A stretch of DNA of 12,660 nucleotides, taken from NCBI GenBank assembly GCA_026770595.1, contig MU634391.1:1-12660 (forward strand), read 5' to 3'. The stretch comes from Ochromonadaceae sp. CCMP2298 (Eukaryota; Sar; Synurophyceae; Ochromonadales; Ochromonadaceae). This document shows positions 7,980 to 12,660 of the stretch, piece after piece; positions within the stretch are counted from its first letter, which is position 1, and every line of letters begins with the position of its first letter. Position numbers and translations under genes: made by a program. Below the pieces are notes generated by a model. It made no database searches, was not told where the DNA came from, and saw only the letters and a list, made by a program, of their open reading frames with translations.

Positions 7980-8944
7980 TGCTGCCTGCCCCCCACCGTG
8001 CTCTCTGCCTGCCTGCCTGCTGCCTGCCTGCTCCCTACTCCCTTGATTCTCATCCCTTGACTATCGTCCCTAACCCTGTCCCCTGCTCCCACCGCACAGC
8101 CCGACAACGTCCGCACCGGCTTCGCCATCCTGGAGCACGCCGTGACCGACCGCCTGGACGGCCTGCGCTCCGAGCTGGGCCTGGTGATCAGCCTGAAGGA
8201 CCTGCTGGAGGGGGAGCTGAGCACCTGCATGCTGCACAGAGACATGATCCAGAAGGACCTCTCCTCTCTGACCGAGCAGAGTGACGCGCTCAAGGCGGCC
8301 TACGACGCGCTGTCCTACGAGACCGCGCGCCAGCAGAGCCTGCAGGCAGAGGGGGCAGTAGAGGGGTCGAGGGAGAGGGAGCTGCTTCAGAGGGCAGAGG
8401 AGAGCAACCAGCGGATAGAGGGGGATCTGCAAAGGGCCCAGAAGAGGGTGCAGGAGCTGGAGAGCACGCCTTTCGTGGTGGCTGCCCTGGAGGAGCAGGT
8501 GGCGATCTTGCTGGCGGAAAAGACGAGAGACCTGAGCAAGGTCAAGAGCGCCAAGGAGGAAGTGGTAAGCAACCCTATCTCTCTGCTGATATACTGTATA
8601 TCCTCATCACATACATTCTAATCGCATCTAATCTAATCACTTATTCTGACCGTATTCTAACCACTTTCTGGCATTAGGGGCACTGGAAGAAGCTGGCCGA
8701 GTCGCTGAAGCAGAAGCTGCGCGATCTGGGCGAGCAGGAGGGTGACAACGGCAAGAATTTCATGGACAGTTTCGAGGAGGTGATGCAGGAGGAGATGATG
8801 GCCATGAAGGGCGCATTCGAGTCAAAGCTGAGGTGCGCCAAGGAGGACGCAGACGCGAACTCAAAGAAGCACCTGCAGGAGATCCAGCGTATCCAGAACA
8901 CCTCGCCCTACGCCTCCATGGTCAGGCTCAGCCCCAACCTGTGA
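7037..8944 (+). CDS. Three-exon coiled-coil protein, function unknown
   Basis: Exons 7037-7942, 8100-8564 and 8678-8944 join in phase 0 to give 545 residues (302 + 155 + 88, then TGA). The start is the ATG at 7037 after a purine-rich leader. The first 165 residues are Ser/basic at the N-terminus, then mostly helical (LARIQQDIMIISQKITELGG, LASLEKLLAKMGEYDRLLLK), with a compact segment TMPTHLHLSARLLDLH. From about 166 to 280 and through exons 2 and 3 the sequence shows heptad-like patterns rich in Glu, Gln, Lys and Leu (AEEENAYLRRQVQILQD, LAALRALIAQQEGTIADLQE), broken by a Pro/Glu hinge near 225. There is no signal peptide or membrane segment. The composition suits a cytoskeletal or basal-body structural protein, but I recognise no family. 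It shares a promoter spacer with the NamZ-like gene. Confidence 0.85.
7943..8099 (+). other. Intron 1 of the coiled-coil gene, with CA microsatellite
   Basis: Donor CTG|GTGAGC, acceptor CACCGCACAG|CCC, branch-like CTAAC at 8070-8074, length 157 nt, phase 0. A CA dinucleotide run occupies about 7949-7979 and a CTGC/CTGCC repeat about 8004-8032. Removal restores a continuous coiled-coil frame; retention shifts frame and stops at 8284. Confidence 0.85.
7949..7979. repeat. CA dinucleotide microsatellite
   Basis: A nearly uninterrupted run of CA pairs with one T interruption, starting only a few bases after the donor of intron 1. Confidence 0.9.
8565..8677 (+). other. Intron 2 of the coiled-coil gene
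   Basis: Donor GTG|GTAAGC, acceptor CTGGCATTAG|GGG, branch-like CTAAC at 8657-8661, length 113 nt, phase 0, AT-rich compared with its exons. Retention would bring a stop at 8619-8621. Confidence 0.85.
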
Positions 8945-9437
8945 CCCTGATGCCCCAATCCTGTGATGTCCAGCTCCTCACAACCCCCACAACCACTGTA
9001 TTATGTATCGCCCATCCCTGATCTCTGGGACCCTCCTTTGTACAAAGATTATTACTAGACAAAGTGGATAGATTAGATTTCATCATCCAAGGGTCGAAAT
9101 ACCCAACTATATGTCTATCGACTAAAGATCCACTTCTACTTTCTGTGGTTGTTTCTCCCACGAACGGTTTCTTCCCATGCTCTCTGTTCTCTGCCCCCTG
9201 TTCTCTGTGCTCTGTTCTCTGTGCTTTGTTCTCTGTTCTTTGTCTCTGTTCGCTTCTAGTTTCAATAGCACGCGTAGCTGGAGACATGAAACCTACAACG
9301 GGGTGTCGAAAAAAGAGCGTCTGATTTTTTTTTAATTTGTTGTATAGAAAATCTGCACTGGAAATGAAATTAGGAAACTTGGACTAGGATACTACGAGTA
9401 AATATAAATGAGGCAAAGCACACATAGTCTATGTGTG
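8945..9437. other. Convergent intergenic spacer with minisatellite
   Basis: This separates the TGA of the coiled-coil gene from the TAG of the next gene. No coding sequence is supported. Apart from the minisatellite at 9181-9252 and the palindrome at 9417-9439, I see a T run at 9325-9333 and AT-rich DNA. No canonical AATAAA is present on the plus strand just after 8944. Confidence 0.5.
9181..9252. repeat. TGTTCTCTGTGCTC-type pyrimidine minisatellite
   Basis: About six degenerate copies of a roughly 12-14-bp unit built from TTCTCTG and TGTGCT blocks. It lies in the convergent spacer, possibly in the 3' UTR of the coiled-coil gene. Confidence 0.75.
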
Positions 9438-9439
9438 CT
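9417..9439. repeat. Palindrome overlapping the stop codon of the 9438-10856 gene
   Basis: Arms AGCACACATAG (9417-9427) and CTATGTGTGCT (9429-9439) are perfect complements with one base between them. The right arm includes two bases of the minus-strand TAG stop (9440-9438). It could form a stable hairpin at the start of the 3' UTR. Confidence 0.85.
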
Positions 9440-10856
9440 ACCTTTTCTTCTGCCGTAGCAGCTCCCTGTCGCGCTGTCGGTTGAACTGCTCCTGGCGGAC
9501 CTGCTCCTCTACCTCCAAGGCCAGCACGTAGCGCCCCTGGTCCTCGAGGGGAATCCGCCGTGACCGATTTTGGGCCTCGATCCTCCTAGCGGAGCTGGCA
9601 GCCTCCCCCATAGAAGGCGTCTGCTCTTCGCTGAGGTTGTCAGTACTGCCCGTTACGCAGGTTATGGTGGTGACCAGCGAGCGCGGCGCGGCGGGGCCCT
9701 GGGTCACGTCGTCCTCGAAGCGGCCGCCGCGCTGAGGGGGCGGCCTGATCTTGGAGCTGCCCCCGCACCGCCTGTAGGAGTGGAGCGCCTCTCGGTTCAT
9801 GGGCGTCTCTGCTGTGTCGCGGATGTACAGCCCCAGGCCGTCGTGGGGCCGGTCCTGGGTGTTGTACAGCCCGACCTTGTTCTGGAAGAAGGTAGCGCTG
9901 ACATCCGACACGCTCTTCATACTCTGGCTCATCACGGACATGCAATCCTCCTCATCGATATCCATGTTCTCCATGTTATGTAGGAAGTCGATAGTAGGCA
10001 GCTGTGTGTCATTCTCCACAAGCATGCAATCGGCGAGGTGGCGGCGGGAGGATATTGTGGGCCTGGGGGCGAAATCGTGGGCAGCCGCCTTTTCCCCCTC
10101 CCATGCCAGCAACTCCCGCTCCGCCCGCTGCCCTGGTGGCATACCGTCGCTGGCTGATTCCTTGCTGACCTGCGACCCAGAGTCCACGTAGGCTGCGCCA
10201 GACAGGGTGGAGGCGTCATCTGCCTCTCCTGCCCCTGCCCCTTCCATTCCTTCCATCCCTTTTATCCCTGAGGAGAGTTCCTGGGACCCTGTCCCTTGCG
10301 ACTGGTGCTCCAGGAAGCGGCTCCGGGCCTTCTTCCGACTCTCCTTGTTCATGAAACTGTAACCCACCGACGTCTGCGGGGCCGTCTGCTCGATGGCTGC
10401 GGGGTAGGCTCTGCGGTAGCGATGCGAGCGGCTGGCCGGCTGCAGCTCCACGCGCTCGCCCTTGCGCAGCTCCATTGCGAAGTTCGAGTGGATAATGGAG
10501 GAGGGGTGGGCCTCCCGTCGTGTCTTCTCTGACTGCGACTGGTAGGTGCGGTTCTTCGACTCCAGCTGCCAAATAGACTGCTCTCGCCCGCTGGGCTCCT
10601 GCTGAGCTGGCTCGTTCTCATCGTGCGCAAACCCACCAGCTAATGAGAAGGAGCCAGGTTTCCTTACTGGTTTTCCTGCCTTTGCATCGTCCTGTACTTC
10701 TTTATTCTGGGGCCCTGTGTTGTTCCGGCCTCCGCGCAGACTGCTCAGCGTTGAAGACAATCTGACTCCAAAGCTGGCCACCATTTGTGACACAGAACTC
10801 CGAGAGGGTCCGCCGCCAGAATCAGGACGCACCTTCGGGGTAGGCTTCCGGAGCAT
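9438..10856 (-). CDS. Uncharacterised charged protein, 472 residues
   Basis: A single open exon runs from the ATG at 10856 to the TAG at 9440-9438. The N-terminus is basic and Ser-rich (MLRKPTPKVRPDSGGGPSRS, then SSTLSSLRGG). Residues about 90-190 carry basic blocks (SKNRTYQSQSEKTRREAH, MNKESRKKARSRFLEHQ) that could act as nuclear-localisation or microtubule-binding patches. An acidic Met-rich stretch (NMENMDIDEEDCMSVMSQS) lies near 292-310. A better-composed block follows (about 318-385, FFQNKVGLYNTQDRPHDGLG and IRDTAETPMNREALHSYRR). The last 30 residues are a charged helix likely to form a coiled coil (LEVEEQVRQEQFNRQRDREL). No known domain, signal peptide or membrane segment is seen. GC-rich third positions and a frame free of stops support it as real. 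Function is unknown. Confidence 0.8.
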   Translation of the reverse strand: MLRKPTPKVRPDSGGGPSRSSVSQMVASFGVRLSSTLSSLRGGRNNTGPQNKEVQDDAKAGKPVRKPGSFSLAGGFAHDENEPAQQEPSGREQSIWQLESKNRTYQSQSEKTRREAHPSSIIHSNFAMELRKGERVELQPASRSHRYRRAYPAAIEQTAPQTSVGYSFMNKESRKKARSRFLEHQSQGTGSQELSSGIKGMEGMEGAGAGEADDASTLSGAAYVDSGSQVSKESASDGMPPGQRAERELLAWEGEKAAAHDFAPRPTISSRRHLADCMLVENDTQLPTIDFLHNMENMDIDEEDCMSVMSQSMKSVSDVSATFFQNKVGLYNTQDRPHDGLGLYIRDTAETPMNREALHSYRRCGGSSKIRPPPQRGGRFEDDVTQGPAAPRSLVTTITCVTGSTDNLSEEQTPSMGEAASSARRIEAQNRSRRIPLEDQGRYVLALEVEEQVRQEQFNRQRDRELLRQKKR

Positions 10857-10925
10857 TGTGTGAAGTCCTTGGCCGCCGGGTTAAACTGACGAGTTAATGC
10901 ACGTCCATCGCGAGCTCTCTGTCTT

Positions 10926-10958
10926 TCTCGCTCTCTCTCTCTCTCTCTCTCGCTCTCT
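10926..10958. repeat. CT dinucleotide microsatellite upstream of the 9438-10856 gene
   Basis: A run of CT pairs with rare G interruptions, about 70-100 nt upstream of the ATG at 10856. On the transcribed sense it reads as GA repeats and may lie in the 5' UTR or core promoter. Confidence 0.85.
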
Positions 10959-11165
10959 CGCGCGGAGGGAGACGAGCGGCCGCTGGACTGTTGGACACCC
11001 GCGCAACGATGATCACGCGCCACCTCGTAGGAAGTGAAGCAGAAAGTTCGTTAGTTCAACTCCTATGAAAATCACAAATAGGGCCTCCTGAGTCGGCCCA
11101 TATAGTCGGCCGCGGCTGAGTCGTCTCTGGCTGACTGGCGGGCTGATTCGACGCCAAGGGCTGAG

Positions 11166-11304
11166 CCATTTTTTTCGGCGAAAAAAGCCGTATTTTTTGG
11201 CGAAAACATGACATTTTTACCCCAAAAAACAATTTACCCCAAAACATCTATTTTTCGCCGGAAAATATCGCTTTTTTGGCCAAAAAATAGTTTTTTTGGC
11301 CCCA
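11166..11304. repeat. Cluster of short T(n)-GGC/GCC-A(n) palindromes
   Basis: Repeated units of a T run, a short G/C core and an A run. Clear members are 11170-11186 (TTTTTTCGGCGAAAAAA, imperfect only at its centre) and 11272-11287 (TTTTTTGGCCAAAAAA, perfect). Further variants lie around 11192-11206, 11240-11256 and 11291-11303. Confidence 0.75.
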
Positions 11305-11476
11305 AGAGTCCCTTGGGAATTACCACATTGGACCAGCCCAGACCAGCCCGGCTGACTCATATTCAATCAGCCTGGCGGGCTGACAATTTCCAATCAGCCG
11401 GAAGCCCTAATCTCAAAGCACCTGCATGAGCAGCCAACTTGAAGACAAAATTTCGGGATTTTCCTTTCATTTCCCC

Positions 11477-11497
11477 CCGAAAACTTGTCTTTTTCGG
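11477..11497. repeat. CCGAAAA/TTTTCGG hairpin
   Basis: Arms CCGAAAA (11477-11483) and TTTTCGG (11491-11497) with a 7-nt loop; same arm sequence as the hairpin at 2079-2099. Confidence 0.6.
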
Positions 11498-11528
11498 TTG
11501 AGAGAATCCCCACACCTTCCTTACAGGT

Positions 11529-11826
11529 AAACGTCTAAACAACGGTACAGAGCATCCTAGAAGTCACCATTATTGATCAATTCAAGCCATTGTAAGACGT
11601 TTTGAATAGTAATAGGATACTTACACATCCTGTGAACGTATTTTTATAGGCTGAATCGGTGACAAAAAGTTTAGAACTGAGATAAAATCTTAACTTATTT
11701 TTTTATCGATTCAGCCTATATAAATACGTTTACAGAATGTGTAATCTATTACCATTGTCTTATAAAGGCGTTTATCGATCAATTATGGTAACTTTAAGAG
11801 CATTCTGTTTTGTTGTTTAGACGTTT
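11529..11826. mobile_element. Foldback (MITE-like) inverted repeat 1
   Basis: Two imperfect arms of about 135-145 nt, roughly 11529-11673 and 11691-11826, are reverse complements over nearly their whole length with a short central spacer. The outer ends are AAACGTCTAAAC (11529-11540) and its complement GTTTAGACGTTT (11815-11826). It holds no coding sequence. The form is that of a non-autonomous foldback or MITE element. I cannot identify a confident target-site duplication, so the exact borders are uncertain. Confidence 0.7.
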
Positions 11827-11840
11827 TTGACTGATATTTT

Positions 11841-12134
11841 CATCGTGAATCCGCTCACCTGCCGAGCGATAGCCAAAACTCAGACCTGAGTTCGAAAGGG
11901 TTAACTTTTCACAGTCAAAAGCGCCTGAATGAGAGAAATTTTGATACAGAATACGCCGCAACCAGAATTCGAAGTCGAATCGAGGATAATTCGAAACGAA
12001 TTCTAGTCGCAGAAACCGAATTTTGTGCGACATATCTCTCATTTAGGCGCTTTTGGCAGGCAAAAAAAAGAATAACCCTTTCGAACTCAGGTCTGAGTTT
12101 TGGCTACTGCTCGGCAGGTGAGCGGATTCACGAC
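11841..12134. mobile_element. Foldback (MITE-like) inverted repeat 2
   Basis: The outer 60 nt of the left arm (11844-11903) pair with 12073-12132 at 58 of 60 positions. The arms continue less perfectly inward (GCGCCTGAATGAGAG near 11921-11935 against CTCTCATTTAGGCGC near 12036-12050). The centre near 11963-12004 is itself partly palindromic (GAATTCG ... CGAATTC). No coding sequence is present. Confidence 0.75.
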
Positions 12135-12250
12135 GAATTTGGGACAACAAAATACTGGAAGGTTTTGCACATGGAATTGCCAATTTCAAGTGCAAAACCT
12201 TTCAGTATTTTGTTGTCCCAAATTCATCGTGAATCTGCTCAGTGGCGAGC
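12109..12250. mobile_element. Foldback (MITE-like) inverted repeat 3, sharing an arm with repeat 2
   Basis: Left arm 12109-12170 and right arm 12190-12250 are reverse complements with few mismatches. The inner 35 nt (12136-12170 against 12190-12224) differ at a single position. The loop is 19 nt. Bases 12109-12132 also form the end of repeat 2, so this segment can pair either way. Confidence 0.75.
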
Positions 12251-12660
12251 GAAACGTCTAATATCCACAATTAAAAACCGCTGCCACCAGTTGTTTTTGA
12301 ACGAGCCCCGAAAAACGTGCACAACTAGTTTCTGCATTGCACCGGGAGGGAGGGAGATGTGTGGGTAGTGAACAGATTTAAAGTGCGAACAGATAGTGTG
12401 GTAGGATAGATCTTAATCGATAGTTGCTGCCTACTTACCGAAGAGATGCAGCGCAGGGGAGCGAACACAGCACTTGCTCTCGGTCTATCGCTGTCCAAGT
12501 CGTCGCTGGAGCCGTACCCAGAAAGCAAGTTCAGCACTGTAGAAGATGCAGAGGCAGCGATAGAATTAGCAAAGTCAGTCTTCTGCTCTGCTCGAGATCT
12601 TGCCGCACAGTGCGGAGCCGTCATATCGTAGCTGTCTTCGCTTTCACCCGTCGTGTCCAT
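12239..12660 (-). CDS. Tentative small spliced gene at the right edge (5' end uncertain)
   Basis: The minus-strand ATG sits exactly at the edge (12660-12658), so the true start may lie further out. The first exon, 12660-12439, encodes 74 Ser/Ala/Asp-rich residues (SASSTVLNLLSGYGSSDDLD is its most structured part) and ends at a good donor, TTCG|GTAAGT. The best nearby acceptor is ATGCAG|AAA with exon 2 at 12331-12239, after a CTCCCTCCCTCCC tract; this gives a 107-nt phase-0 intron and a 104-residue product ending in TGA inside foldback repeat 3. There is no CTAAC branch motif, unlike the other introns, so a more distant acceptor is possible. The LSGYGSSDDL-type acidic motif occurs in several nuclear proteins, but that is too short to assign a family. 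Confidence 0.35.

Larger units (their letters stand above)
10857..11528. other. Gene-poor region with GGCTGA motifs and T-run/A-run palindromes
   Basis: I find no supported gene. From about 11070 to 11160 and again from 11350 to 11405 the motif GGCTGA (or TCAGCC) recurs, with GGCGGGCTGA in both blocks. Between the two blocks lies the palindrome cluster described separately. The arrangement looks like a degenerate repeat element about 340 bp long. Confidence 0.45.

Noticed and set aside
7376-8293. 305-codon minus-strand frame across the coiled-coil gene
   Set aside because: It runs through intron 1 and translates the CA microsatellite as Cys-Val; the sense gene explains the region better.
10745-11023. 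92-codon minus-strand frame upstream of the 9438-10856 gene
   Set aside because: It encodes an Arg-Glu run from the CT microsatellite and is in a different frame from the gene; I considered it as an upstream exon for the right-edge gene, but the intron would be 1.4 kb and the frame does not continue into the known gene.
11208-11429. Plus-strand frame in the palindrome cluster
   Set aside because: Lys/Phe/Pro repeats are a direct product of the T-run/A-run units.
11794-12042. Minus-strand 82-codon frame
   Set aside because: It spans one arm of the foldback repeats and has no recognisable protein features.
11166-12261. CRISPR-like or integron-like repeat array
   Set aside because: Repeats are palindromic and contiguous with no regular unique spacers, and the DNA is eukaryotic.
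1-12660. tRNA and rRNA genes
   Set aside because: I found no cloverleaf with the A and B box sequences and no recognisable rRNA segment on either strand.

Overview
The window is nuclear DNA of a eukaryote, most likely a free-living protist. Long GC-rich coding blocks are separated by AT-rich spacers. At least two genes are interrupted by short GT-AG introns (113 to 460 nt) whose donors read G|GTRAGY and which carry a CTAAC branch motif 17 to 26 nt before the AG. TAA, TAG and TGA all end reading frames, so the standard code fits. There are no bacterial operon features. I cannot name the species from sequence alone.

Layout, left to right: (1) 2-1801 (+), the 3' part of a large single-exon gene with a His/Gly-rich edge and a ubiquitin-like C-terminal fold. 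(2) 1802-2266, an AT-rich spacer with two tandem hairpins. (3) 2267-4429 (+), a 720-residue, mostly disordered protein assembled from six kinds of low-complexity repeat and ending in an SR/RD tail. (4) 4711-6619 (-), a two-exon gene for a secreted NamZ-type (DUF1343, GH171) exo-beta-N-acetylmuramidase, the only gene here with a confident function. (5) 6620-7036, a divergent promoter spacer. (6) 7037-8944 (+), a three-exon, 545-residue coiled-coil protein. (7) 8945-9437, a spacer with a pyrimidine-rich minisatellite. (8) 9438-10856 (-), a 472-residue unrecognised charged protein whose stop codon lies in a palindrome. (9) 10857-12238, gene-poor DNA with a CT microsatellite, a cluster of T-run/A-run palindromes and nested foldback (MITE-like) repeats. 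(10) 12239-12660 (-), a tentative small spliced gene starting at the right edge and ending inside the foldback cluster.

The genes do not form an obvious pathway. The NamZ gene suggests digestion of bacterial peptidoglycan, which would suit a bacterivorous cell, and its family is best known from bacteria, so gene transfer followed by intron gain and signal-peptide addition is a reasonable inference. The other genes look lineage-specific, rich in low complexity, and perhaps cytoskeletal or nuclear. The strongest non-genic signal is the nested palindrome cluster at 11529-12261.
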